Source: Crocinitomicaceae bacterium (GTDB lineage Bacteria; Bacteroidota; Bacteroidia; Flavobacteriales_D; Sanyastnellaceae). From it: DNA of 7,820 nucleotides. This document shows, one piece after another, positions 1-6,444 of this stretch (its first letter is position 1; each line of letters starts with the position of its first letter). The stretch is from the NCBI GenBank assembly GCA_020848015.1, contig JADLBA010000047.1:1-7820 (forward strand), written 5' to 3'. Made by a program: the position numbers and the translations under genes. The notes beneath the pieces are model-generated. The model ran no database searches. It was not told where the DNA came from and worked only from the letters and a program-made list of their open reading frames with translations.

Positions 1-2
1 TA

Positions 3-185
3 CCAACCTCTGGTGTGCGCAACGGCTATACAGGTGCCATCTTTGAAACCGACCGGGGGTCATACTACTCTTCGGACTATCTCGGTGACGATACCACCTA
101 CGATTTGAATTTTTCTGGAAGCTGGGCAATAATGAATAATTATTACAGGTCATTTGGGCGCTCTGTCCGGTGTATTAAAGATTAA
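3..185 (+). CDS. FISUMP-domain protein, C-terminal end (5' partial)
   Basis: The window opens inside a plus-strand reading frame that runs 60 codons to a TAA at 183-185, with no start in view. The visible end contains RNGYTG, then SYYSSDY, a short variable stretch, SGSWAIMNNYYRSF and the terminal GRSVRCIKD. This order (aromatic/serine-rich YYSS segment, then G-x-SVRC-[IV]-KD at the extreme C-terminus) is typical of the FISUMP domain (Fibrobacter succinogenes major paralogous domain), which is frequent in secreted or lipoprotein-anchored proteins of Bacteroidota and Fibrobacteres. The function of the domain is not well established. The N-terminal part, which would show a signal peptide or partner domains, lies outside the window. 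The gene converges on the mutS-like gene, with 67 bases between the two stop codons. Confidence 0.75.
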   Translation, partial: PTSGVRNGYTGAIFETDRGSYYSSDYLGDDTTYDLNFSGSWAIMNNYYRSFGRSVRCIKD

Positions 186-219
186 CCTTCATTTTCTGTT
201 GCCACTTTTTATTCGTAAT

Positions 220-250
220 GGTTGATCAGTCAGAGGTATCACCTTTTATT
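220..250 (+). terminator. weak terminator-like hairpin after the FISUMP gene
   Basis: About 35 bases after the FISUMP stop, GGT(T)GAT at 220-226 can pair with ATCACC at 238-243, with one bulged T and an 11-base loop. TTTTATT follows at 244-250. The order stem then T-rich tract fits a plus-strand Rho-independent terminator, but the stem is only six pairs and bulged, so the call is weak. On the minus strand no T-run follows the stem. Confidence 0.3.
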
Positions 251-252
251 AT

Positions 253-2025
253 TCATATCACCCCGCTTTTTCTCATTAAAAAAGTCGCACTTTTGTTTTT
301 GCAGACACCGTCTCTTAACCGGTAATCGAAATGCAATTCATTTCCTGTAATCTCGACTTCAAAGCACTTATTGACAAAAAATTCTGGGTATTGTTTTGAG
401 ATTGTACAAACTTCCACATCGTGGGTCGCAATAATTCCCTGGGTACCCTTTTCGCGCATCTTTTCCAGCAACTGAAGGGTGCCGTTTCGTTTGTCATCTG
501 AATTTGTTCCCCGCAATATTTCATCAAGGATAACAAAGGAATTTTTTCCGTTTATTTTATCTATGATTGACTTCAGCCGGCTAATTTCTGCAAAGAAATA
601 TGACTTGCTGTCTGCCAGTGAGTCGTCCACCCGCATCGAAACGAGAATATCTGCCGGGCAAAGAGACGCTTCGCTTGCGCAGACGGGAGCACCGCAATTG
701 GCAAGCACCATATTGACTCCGAGAGCCCTCAAAAAGGTACTCTTTCCTGACATATTGGAACCTGTCAGCACAATGAATGAGTGTTTTTCAAAATTCACAT
801 CATTGCATACCCTTCGTTCATCGGGAAGCAATGGATGCCCCAGTTGTAAAAAATACAGCGACGGTTGATCAGTGATGAGGGGGAAACAATAATGTGGGTG
901 ATTGAATGAAAAATTGGCTAAACTATTCAGTGCCTCAAAGTGGCCGATTGCCGCAAACCAGTTTTCCATTTCACCGGCATATTTTGCTTTCCACCGTACG
1001 AGAGAGGTGTATATATGAAGATGAAATAGACCGGTACCACTGAATAGTAATAGGCCAACGAGATTTTGAAAAGAGGATAAACTTTCTGTTATTGATGACA
1101 GTTTTTTTATTTTGTCTGCCGCGCTCTTGCCGCCAAATATCAGTTTGTCGCGCAAAGCACATAATGCAGGTTCAGTAAATTTTTTTTCTTCTATCTGGTT
1201 CAATAAAAGTGAACAATGAAAAAAACTCTCTTTCACCTCATCAAATGCATTTATTTCGGTTAAAATCTTTTTCTTGTGGATGACGATAAGTGTTAGGTTG
1301 AAGAGAAAAAGCAGAGTGCTCAGTCTTATAAAGAGCCACTGACTAGACACAGCAAATAGCAGAATGGAAACAAAGAAAAGCACAGGTATCAAAAAGGTCA
1401 TCGCACGTTGAATTGCCGAGAGTGGAGGTGTGGAAGTTTGGCTCCATGCAACCAGTGAAGAATATTTTTTTGCATCATCTTTCATTAACCTTGCATGAGC
1501 AAACAATTGTTGCCGCCACTCGATATCGGGACTTAATTCTTTCACTGCTCTCTGATGGTTTAGGATGTTCTCATTAGTATGTTTTACGGAAAGGAGTGAT
1601 GCGAGTTTTAACCTTCCGGATTGAGTAGCAGTTCTGTTTAGAAATGCAAATAGGCTATACTTCCCAAAGATGTCAAGATCATGAGTATAAAGATGATTAT
1701 GGGCATTGAACTCAGCGCCGTCGTGAGAATCCTCTCGCTGCCGGGTAGCAAATAATAATTCCTCTTCATTGATGGACAGTAACTCCCGTTCAATAGCCTG
1801 TTTTTGTTGAATTTTCCAATGCTTTCTTATGAAAAATACAAAAGCAATGGTGCCTGCAGCAGATAATAGAAAGTATGTTTCGTTGGTGGATTTCCAGTAG
1901 CCAACTACACCTCCGGCAATCAACAAAACGGACAGCAGCCGAAGTTTGCCAAGGACATCCGATTTCTTTTGCAGAACTGAAGTGGTTTGTTGTAAGTGTA
2001 TTATCCTCTCACGATAGATATTCAT
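253..2025 (-). CDS. membrane-anchored MutS-family ATPase (MutS-related protein)
   Basis: The ATG at 2023-2025 gives 590 residues. An ATG 16 codons upstream in frame (2071-2073) would add a short, cysteine- and aromatic-rich leader, which I judge untranslated; AGGGA lies about 6 bases before the chosen start. Two hydrophobic segments lie near residues 29-44 and 50-66. A MutS core-like segment follows (FGKYSLFAFLNRTATQSGR, about 120-138), then another hydrophobic pair (208-227, 231-250) and a weaker one near 319-339. The C-terminal third is a MutS-type ABC ATPase: Walker A TGSNMSGKST (421-430), SKSYFFAEISRL (473-484), Walker B FVILDE followed by ILRGTNSDDK (about 497-512) and the H-loop ATHD (533-536). 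The N-terminal mismatch-binding and connector domains of MutS (about 850 residues) are absent, and I see no Smr nuclease domain. Similar proteins of about 600 residues are common in Bacteroidota. Its substrate is unknown, and classical mismatch repair is unlikely. It has no operon partner here. Confidence 0.9.
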   Translation of the reverse strand: MNIYRERIIHLQQTTSVLQKKSDVLGKLRLLSVLLIAGGVVGYWKSTNETYFLLSAAGTIAFVFFIRKHWKIQQKQAIERELLSINEEELLFATRQREDSHDGAEFNAHNHLYTHDLDIFGKYSLFAFLNRTATQSGRLKLASLLSVKHTNENILNHQRAVKELSPDIEWRQQLFAHARLMKDDAKKYSSLVAWSQTSTPPLSAIQRAMTFLIPVLFFVSILLFAVSSQWLFIRLSTLLFLFNLTLIVIHKKKILTEINAFDEVKESFFHCSLLLNQIEEKKFTEPALCALRDKLIFGGKSAADKIKKLSSITESLSSFQNLVGLLLFSGTGLFHLHIYTSLVRWKAKYAGEMENWFAAIGHFEALNSLANFSFNHPHYCFPLITDQPSLYFLQLGHPLLPDERRVCNDVNFEKHSFIVLTGSNMSGKSTFLRALGVNMVLANCGAPVCASEASLCPADILVSMRVDDSLADSKSYFFAEISRLKSIIDKINGKNSFVILDEILRGTNSDDKRNGTLQLLEKMREKGTQGIIATHDVEVCTISKQYPEFFVNKCFEVEITGNELHFDYRLRDGVCKNKSATFLMRKSGVI

Positions 2026-2232
2026 TGTGATCCCTATATAAAAGTGTAAGTTGCAAAGAAAATAAAACCGCACTCAGCATTCTTCTGAATTTGCGTTGTA
2101 AAAATCAGTAGTGAATGAATCAGGGAAAATGGTTGCCTCATTTGGGTTATTTTTATCTATGAATTTATATGCTTCTTAATGAACATCATCTTGGTAGCGA
2201 TAAATTCCGGTTTAATTTGAAAAAAGAATCGA

Positions 2233-2483
2233 ATGAAGTATTTCGATATAGGGTGTGGACTGACCTTCGCGCTCTATCTAAGCCCCGTTGTGGATGTACT
2301 GAACTTTGCCCTTATGGACAAATCCATTGTGCGCCATATCTGCATATACAATACGCAGGGTCAATTGATGGGGAATTTTCTGAATATAAAAAAGTAGATG
2401 AGGAGCGTTGGACAGCGGAAAATTATTTCGCACGGAGAATATATGGTAAGAGTACATTTGGTAAGCATATTTATAAAAATTGA
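2233..2483 (+). pseudogene. relic of a type IX secretion C-terminal sorting domain (frameshifted)
   Basis: In the frame from 2233, the text LYLSPVVDVLNF (2272-2307) followed by IVRHICIYNTQGQLM (2326-2370) matches the start of a type A T9SS sorting domain, usually [LY]-YPNP-x3-[DV]-L-[NxI] and then v-x-IYN-x2-Gq-[LVM]. The frame stops at TAG 2395-2397, just after an A-run (2388-2393). The frame one base earlier continues with VDEERWTAENYFARRIYGK (2394-2450) and ends STFGKHIYKN, the usual end of such domains (GxYf-v-ri ... K-x-I-x-K). Restoring one A joins the halves into an 84-residue module. The PNP motif has decayed to LSP, two transitions from CCA AAC. No signal peptide or passenger domain is found upstream. 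The longer open frame 2169-2483 reads the tail correctly but the first half out of frame, so I treat it as an artefact. Confidence 0.65.
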
Positions 2484-2601
2484 TTGATTTCTCATATTCC
2501 TGTAGTCACACAGTGGTGAAAATATATATCAGCAAAAAGAATAGAGTTTAGTGAAACGATATTGCTTTTATCTCGTACAATACATTGATAAAACAGATCG
2601 T

Positions 2602-3333
2602 ATGCGACTATTATTACTTTTTGGGGTATTGATTAGCATTGAGTGTTCCGCACAGCTTGGCAAGATCAATCCGTACGTCATTACTTTTAATGGAGAAAAA
2701 TTTGATGGGCAACAACTCTCCTACGATTCGCCGATCATGAAACCTTCCCATTTCAAGGTAGATGGAAATGTATTCAATGCTGCTGATGTTGCATTTTTTC
2801 AAAACAATCACGGCTACTTTGCGAACCTGGCTAAATTGTATTCAGACAACTCTGAGCGTTATGCCATCCGAATCAGATCAGGCATTCTTCATCTCTACGA
2901 GGAAATTAATATTGATGCCTACGCACAAGAAGAGTTACAGATAACAGAAAACAGTAGTTCAATGGAAAATGAAATGCTCGCTACTTGGGAGTATTTTCAA
3001 TATTATACAAAGAACAATGGCCCGGTGAAAAAGGCCAACTATAAAAATCTGAAAGCCGATCTTTCTGATAATCCGCTCAGTGCGCATTCCATGAAGAATT
3101 ACCGCAACTACCGTATTCTGCAGGTAGCAATGGTTCTCGCGGGCGCTGGATTGGTTTCGATGGATATTGCACGGCAGAGCAATCAAGCAGTGCAGTTTAC
3201 CCCTTGGATGGCAACGGGAATTGTCATTGGTGGTTCAAGTTATTTTCTTGAATCGGCCAAGGAAAATGAAAAGTGGTTAGCGGTTGATTCCTACAACAAA
3301 GGAAATAGTATGGATACATTGACACAATACTGA
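2602..3333 (+). CDS. exported protein of unknown function with two C-terminal membrane segments
   Basis: I do not recognise a named family. Starting at ATG 2602 the protein has 243 residues and begins with a convincing signal peptide, MRLLLLFGVLISIECSAQ, probably cut after SA or SAQ. The cysteine at 15 is preceded by Glu and does not make a good lipobox. A GTG 17 codons upstream (2551) would bury the signal peptide and is less likely. Residues 19-110 look like a mixed beta-rich domain (PYVITFNGEKFDG, then GYFANLAKLYSDN, then AIRIRSGILHLYEE). A charged, asparagine-rich stretch follows (KNLKADLSDNP at about 148-158), then two hydrophobic segments (about 171-189 and 199-217) and a tail with AVDSYNK. 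Many unnamed Bacteroidota envelope proteins have this general C-terminal plan. It follows the sorting-domain relic and converges on the crotonase gene. Nothing indicates a substrate or partner. Confidence 0.8.
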   Translation: MRLLLLFGVLISIECSAQLGKINPYVITFNGEKFDGQQLSYDSPIMKPSHFKVDGNVFNAADVAFFQNNHGYFANLAKLYSDNSERYAIRIRSGILHLYEEINIDAYAQEELQITENSSSMENEMLATWEYFQYYTKNNGPVKKANYKNLKADLSDNPLSAHSMKNYRNYRILQVAMVLAGAGLVSMDIARQSNQAVQFTPWMATGIVIGGSSYFLESAKENEKWLAVDSYNKGNSMDTLTQY

Positions 3334-3335
3334 GC

Positions 3336-3377
3336 CACTACTATTTGATATTTACCGAAAAAAATAGTAGAGTAGTG
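3336..3377. repeat. inverted repeat just after the unknown envelope gene
   Basis: CTACTATTT at 3338-3346 is the exact reverse complement of AAATAGTAG at 3362-3370, a nine-pair AT-rich stem with a 15-base loop. The right arm is followed by AGTAGTG (3371-3377), which can pair instead with CACTACT at 3336-3342, so two alternative stems share the left arm. The repeat begins three bases after the TGA at 3331-3333. Its position between convergent genes suggests a role in transcript ends, but no T-run follows on either strand. Confidence 0.4.
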
Positions 3378-3417
3378 TGAAACGAGAGCAGGAGTAATGC
3401 ACCTCCTGTACTCACAC
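3375..3417. repeat. two-part inverted repeat between convergent genes
   Basis: GTGTGA (3375-3380) pairs with TCACAC (3412-3417). Inside it GCAGGAG (3388-3394) pairs with CTCCTGT (3403-3409), including one G-T pair, around an eight-base loop TAATGCAC. The two stems are joined by an asymmetric internal loop of 7 and 2 bases. It abuts the preceding repeat. It could act as a bidirectional transcript-end structure for the genes at 2602-3333 and 3547-4305, but it lacks a T-tract on either side. The rest of the gap, up to 3546, shows nothing I can identify. Confidence 0.4.
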
Positions 3418-3546
3418 TAACAAATAATACTCAGTTAATGAAATAGAGTAGAAAACATACCCGAAGATCGTTCAATAAATCACTCCGTTCTGTTCATTGC
3501 ACAGCCGAAACTTCATAAATGATCAGACGAATCCCAAGTTATAAAA

Positions 3547-4305
3547 CTATTTCGACTTGAATTTTTCTATGGCTTGGCGGGTGAATTGAGAGAGTACCAA
3601 CCGACCGCTGATACCGGCTCTTTCCATCAGCAACTCATCCCAGTTTTCGGTACCTTTCCATAATATTTTCTTCAGTTCACGCATTGCTTCAGGGCTGCTG
3701 ACTGAAAGTTGTTTTGCAAGTGCTTCAATAGCCTCATCCATTTTGCTCTGCGACTCGAACACTTCGTTGTAAAGTCCCTTTTCACTTGCCCATTGAGCAG
3801 ATGCCCATTCAGTGGCATTGATTGCGAGTTTGGACATCGCAGAGACTCCTATTTTCCGCTCCACCGCAGGACCAACTACAAATGGGCCTATCCCCACAGC
3901 TAATTCGCTCAGCTTTACAGAAGCATTGCAGGTAGCAAAACAATAATCGGCTGCACTGGCAATACCAACGCCTCCTCCAACAGATTTGTTATGTACTCTT
4001 GCGATGATCAGTTGAGGACATTTTCTCATGGCATTGATCACAAGTGCAAAACCTGAAAAAAAATGTTTACCGCTGTCGAGATCGCGGATTGCGATCAGTT
4101 CATCAAAGCTGGCTCCGGCGCAAAACGCTTTTTCTCCCTCACTCCGCAGAATGATCACGCGCACACTTTCATCAGCGCCTGTTTGTTCAATGGTTACTGC
4201 TATCTCACGCAGCAGCAATCCCGGCAGTGAATTACTCTGTGGGTGGAAAAAAGAAATAGTAGCTATACCGTTGTTCTTAGAAATAGTGACACGGCCTTGT
4301 TCCAT
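3547..4305 (-). CDS. enoyl-CoA hydratase/isomerase family protein (crotonase fold)
   Basis: This 252-residue protein has the usual length and layout of a soluble crotonase-superfamily enzyme acting on acyl-CoA thioesters. The first oxyanion-hole segment is AFCAGASFDEL (60-70) and the second is KSVGGGVGIASAADYCFA (107-124). The segment KLSELAVGIGPFVVGPAVER (131-150) carries Glu134, which aligns with Glu164 of rat mitochondrial enoyl-CoA hydratase. The position 20 residues earlier, equivalent to Glu144, is Gly114. A single glutamate at the 164 position is the arrangement used by delta3,delta2-enoyl-CoA isomerases, so isomerase or another crotonase reaction is as plausible as hydration. The ATG at 4303-4305 has no clear Shine-Dalgarno sequence. 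It lies 46 bases downstream of gltA on the same strand and is probably co-transcribed with it. The substrate is not determinable from sequence. Confidence 0.9.
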   Translation of the reverse strand: MEQGRVTISKNNGIATISFFHPQSNSLPGLLLREIAVTIEQTGADESVRVIILRSEGEKAFCAGASFDELIAIRDLDSGKHFFSGFALVINAMRKCPQLIIARVHNKSVGGGVGIASAADYCFATCNASVKLSELAVGIGPFVVGPAVERKIGVSAMSKLAINATEWASAQWASEKGLYNEVFESQSKMDEAIEALAKQLSVSSPEAMRELKKILWKGTENWDELLMERAGISGRLVLSQFTRQAIEKFKSK

Positions 4306-4351
4306 CAGTGATATATCAATTTTGTACGAAGCCTGTTACACAATTGGATGT

Positions 4352-5641
4352 TTATCCTCTATTTTTTATCGGTACGTAATCGCGCTCGTTATGACCTACA
4401 TAAATTTGGCGCGGTCTTCCAATGGGTTCTCCCTGTTCAATCATTTCTTTCCATTGTGCAATCCAGCCAGGCAGACGGCCTAATGCAAACATGACAGTAA
4501 ACATTTCAGTAGGAATACCGATGGCGCGGTAGATGATTCCTGAATAGAAATCTACGTTCGGATAGAGTTTGCGCTCTATAAAATATTCATCTTTCAGCGC
4601 GACATCTTCGAGTTGTTTAGCTATGTCTAACACAGGGTCTTTGATGCCAAGTTTTTTCAGCACATCATCGCATGCTGTTTTGATAATCTTCGCACGCGGA
4701 TCAAAGTTTTTGTAAACACGGTGTCCGAAGCCCATCAGGCGGAATGAATCATTTTTATCCTTTGCCTTGTCAACCCATTTGGCCACATCGCCACCATCTA
4801 CTTTAATGCGCTCCAGCATTTCAATTACAGCCTGATTAGCCCCGCCATGCAGTGGGCCCCAGAGAGCGGCAATACCGGCAGCAATGGATGAGTATAGGTT
4901 ACTTTGTGAAGATCCTACCATACGCACTGTAGAGGTAGAGCAGTTTTGCTCATGATCGGCATGTAGTATCAGCAGTTTGTTCAGCGCGTCGTCCACTACG
5001 GGGTCCACTTCATATTCCGCAGTGGGCAGCGCAAACATCATATACAGGAAATTCTGTGTATAGCTGTAGTAGTTCTTAGGGTACATGATCGGATGACCGA
5101 TGCTTACCTTATGCGCCTGTGCCGCAAGGGTGGGCATTTTTGCCATCAGTCGCTGCATGGTCATTTCAATGTCCTTGAACGGGCGGTTCGGGTTCAACGA
5201 TTCAGGATAAAACGTGGACATGGATGCGATCATTGATGAAAGTACTCCCATCGGATGAGCGCCTGTCGGGTATGCCTCATAAAAGCGCTTCATGTCTTCG
5301 TGCACCAACGTATGATGAACAATGCCCGATGAAAAGTATCCGAGCTCTTTGGTTGTCGGGAGCTCACCATAAATCAGAAGGTAGGCTACTTCGAGAAACG
5401 AGGCATCTTTTGCAAGCTGCTCAATGGGATAGCCCCGATAGCTGAGAATACCCTTTTCACCATCGAGGAAGGTGATGGCGCTTTTTGTTGCACCGGTATT
5501 TTTGTACCCGCTGTCAAGAGTAATATAACCGGTTATATCGCGTAGTTTTGTTACGTCAATCCCTTTTTCGTTTTCAGTACCTGTAATGACGGGGAGTTCG
5601 TACTCTTTGCCATCGAGGATCAGTTTTGCTGTTTCGCTCAT
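4352..5641 (-). CDS. gltA: citrate synthase, type II
   Basis: GltA condenses acetyl-CoA with oxaloacetate to give citrate, the entry step of the TCA cycle, in the cytoplasm. The 429 residues match the length of E. coli-type (type II, usually hexameric) citrate synthase over the whole sequence, including the N-terminal beta domain. The family signature ILHADHEQNCSTSTVR lies at 225-240. Catalytic residues are present: His265 in WGPLHGGAN, His307 in GFGHRVYKNFDPRA and Asp364 in PNVDFYSGI. The C-terminal GRPRQIYVGHNERDY supplies a conserved arginine. Two residues of the E. coli NADH inhibition site differ: Cys206 is Thr207 (FALPTAEYEV) and Arg109 is His109 (VHHTLVHE), so NADH control is probably weak or absent. 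The Tyr, Arg and Lys at the positions of Tyr145, Arg163 and Lys167 are kept. A candidate promoter lies about 40 bases upstream, and the crotonase gene follows directly. Confidence 0.97.
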   Translation of the reverse strand: MSETAKLILDGKEYELPVITGTENEKGIDVTKLRDITGYITLDSGYKNTGATKSAITFLDGEKGILSYRGYPIEQLAKDASFLEVAYLLIYGELPTTKELGYFSSGIVHHTLVHEDMKRFYEAYPTGAHPMGVLSSMIASMSTFYPESLNPNRPFKDIEMTMQRLMAKMPTLAAQAHKVSIGHPIMYPKNYYSYTQNFLYMMFALPTAEYEVDPVVDDALNKLLILHADHEQNCSTSTVRMVGSSQSNLYSSIAAGIAALWGPLHGGANQAVIEMLERIKVDGGDVAKWVDKAKDKNDSFRLMGFGHRVYKNFDPRAKIIKTACDDVLKKLGIKDPVLDIAKQLEDVALKDEYFIERKLYPNVDFYSGIIYRAIGIPTEMFTVMFALGRLPGWIAQWKEMIEQGEPIGRPRQIYVGHNERDYVPIKNRG

Positions 5642-5677
5642 TGAAAATTCGTGAATTTATCTTTTCTAAAAACGGCT

Positions 5678-5708
5678 GCAAGATAGCGGTTGGTATTCTT
5701 TCCGCAAA
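5678..5708 (-). promoter_or_regulatory. candidate Bacteroidota-type promoter for gltA
   Basis: Read on the minus strand, TTTG (5705-5708) is followed after 19 bases by TATCTTGC (5678-5685). The Bacteroidota housekeeping sigma factor prefers TTTG near -33 and TAnnTTTG near -7 with about this spacing. The -33 element is exact; the -7 element matches TA and the first TT only. The predicted start of transcription would lie near 5672, leaving a leader of about 30 bases before the gltA ATG at 5641. Confidence 0.4.
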
Positions 5709-5735
5709 GTCTTTTCAGTACTTATACAAACGATG

Positions 5736-5753
5736 TCCGAAACTGTAGTCGGA
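5736..5753 (-). terminator. possible weak hairpin downstream of the thioredoxin gene
   Basis: TCCGA (5736-5740) and TCGGA (5749-5753) form a five-pair stem with an eight-base loop. It lies about 70 bases after the thioredoxin-like stop and upstream of the gltA promoter candidate. On the minus strand it is followed by CATCGTTTGT, not a true T-run. A second six-pair repeat, GGAAGA/TCTTCC (5814-5819 and 5833-5838), straddles the thioredoxin stop codon. Either could end the upstream transcript; neither is convincing. Confidence 0.2.
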
Positions 5754-5824
5754 ATAATCTATTTCACACAGACAGACAGGGGCGCTGCTAATTAAAAGCA
5801 TTCAGAAATATCCGGAAGATTCAG

Positions 5825-6415
5825 TTATTCGTTCTTCCAGGCAGGAGTGAATTTGCTTTGGTATTCCTGCCATTGCTCTTGGGTAGTGATTGTTTTATAG
5901 CTGTTGCTGGCAAAGAGTTTTAGAAAAAGCTCTAACTGCGCGGGGGTTTTATAACCAACCACAGGGCTGATATAACCACCTTCTTCATCCATGAAAACAA
6001 GGGTAGGATAGGCAGACACATTCAGGTAACGGGCAAAATGGTGAACACCATTGCGACCAGGCTTGTTTTTTACATAATCGGGGTTTTTATAAGTGACACC
6101 TTTGAACAACAGGGAATCAGGCGATTCAGCGTCAAATTTTACAGAATAAAAGTTTTTGTTCAGGTAGTCAATTACATCTTTGTCGCCGAAAGTCTTTTGT
6201 GTCATCAGTCGGCAGGGGCCACACCACTGAGTATAAACATCAATCATGATCTTGCGCGGCTCGACAGCCTGCGCTGCCACTGCCTGTTCTACCGTCAGCC
6301 ATTGGACATGGTCTGCGGGAGGTTCGGTGTTCTGTGCAAAAAGAACAGAGGAAACGGTTGATAATAGTAAAATAAAAGCAGATACGGCAGCCGTTTTGTA
6401 TTTCATTTTTGTCAT
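5825..6415 (-). CDS. exported thioredoxin-fold protein with WCGPC active site
   Basis: The 196-residue product starts with a basic N-terminus and a hydrophobic stretch (MKYKTAAVSAFILLLSTVSS from residue 4, ending VLFAQ at 28), so it is probably exported to the periplasm or held at the inner membrane. The mature part has IMIDVYTQWCGPCRLM (56-71) with the redox pair Cys65 and Cys68, KFDAESPDS (93-101), and the cis-proline loop AYPTLVFMDEEGG (135-147, Pro137). About 30 residues between them (102-130), rich in Lys, Asn and Gly, form a longer insert than in cytoplasmic thioredoxin. It resembles the thioredoxin_7/DsbD-gamma-like family and probably reduces or rearranges disulfides of envelope proteins; the partner is unknown. 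ATG at 6413-6415 and ATG at 6404-6406 are both possible starts. The transporter gene ends 142 bases upstream, and a separate promoter candidate lies in that gap. Confidence 0.9.
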   Translation of the reverse strand: MTKMKYKTAAVSAFILLLSTVSSVLFAQNTEPPADHVQWLTVEQAVAAQAVEPRKIMIDVYTQWCGPCRLMTQKTFGDKDVIDYLNKNFYSVKFDAESPDSLLFKGVTYKNPDYVKNKPGRNGVHHFARYLNVSAYPTLVFMDEEGGYISPVVGYKTPAQLELFLKLFASNSYKTITTQEQWQEYQSKFTPAWKNE

Positions 6416-6419
6416 TCAG

Positions 6420-6436
6420 ATTTCCTTTTTGGAAAT
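6420..6436. repeat. perfect short inverted repeat in the thioredoxin gene leader
   Basis: ATTTCC (6420-6425) and GGAAAT (6431-6436) are exact reverse complements around TTTTT. On the minus strand this makes a six-pair stem with an A5 loop, ending four bases before the ATG at 6415. The AAGGAAA on that strand is also the only purine-rich, Shine-Dalgarno-like stretch near the start, so folding could hide it. The stem is short and AT-rich. Confidence 0.35.
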
Positions 6437-6444
6437 AAGTCTTG

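Noticed and set aside
479..868. Plus-strand open frame of 129 codons inside the mutS-like gene
   Set aside because: It is antisense to the conserved ATPase domain and its translation has no recognisable features.
220..873. Eleven-base direct repeat GGTTGATCAGT at 220-230 and 863-873
   Set aside because: One copy is inside the mutS-like coding sequence, there are only two copies, and nothing else flanks them; chance is the simplest explanation.
2026..2073. Upstream ATG at 2073 as the start of the mutS-like gene
   Set aside because: The extra 16 residues are Cys/Phe/Tyr-rich and do not resemble the charged amphipathic N-terminus that follows; ATG 2025 has AGGGA at a workable distance.
2551..2601. 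GTG at 2551 as the start of the unknown envelope gene, giving 17 extra residues
   Set aside because: The extension puts polar and charged residues before an otherwise textbook signal peptide that begins at ATG 2602.
3421..3546. Small gene or RNA in the rest of the gap before the crotonase gene
   Set aside because: No open frame of useful length, promoter pattern or clear stem was seen in these 126 bases.
4028..4483. Plus-strand open frame of 151 codons opposite the crotonase and the end of gltA
   Set aside because: It overlaps two well-supported genes on the other strand and has serine/arginine-rich composition typical of an antisense shadow.
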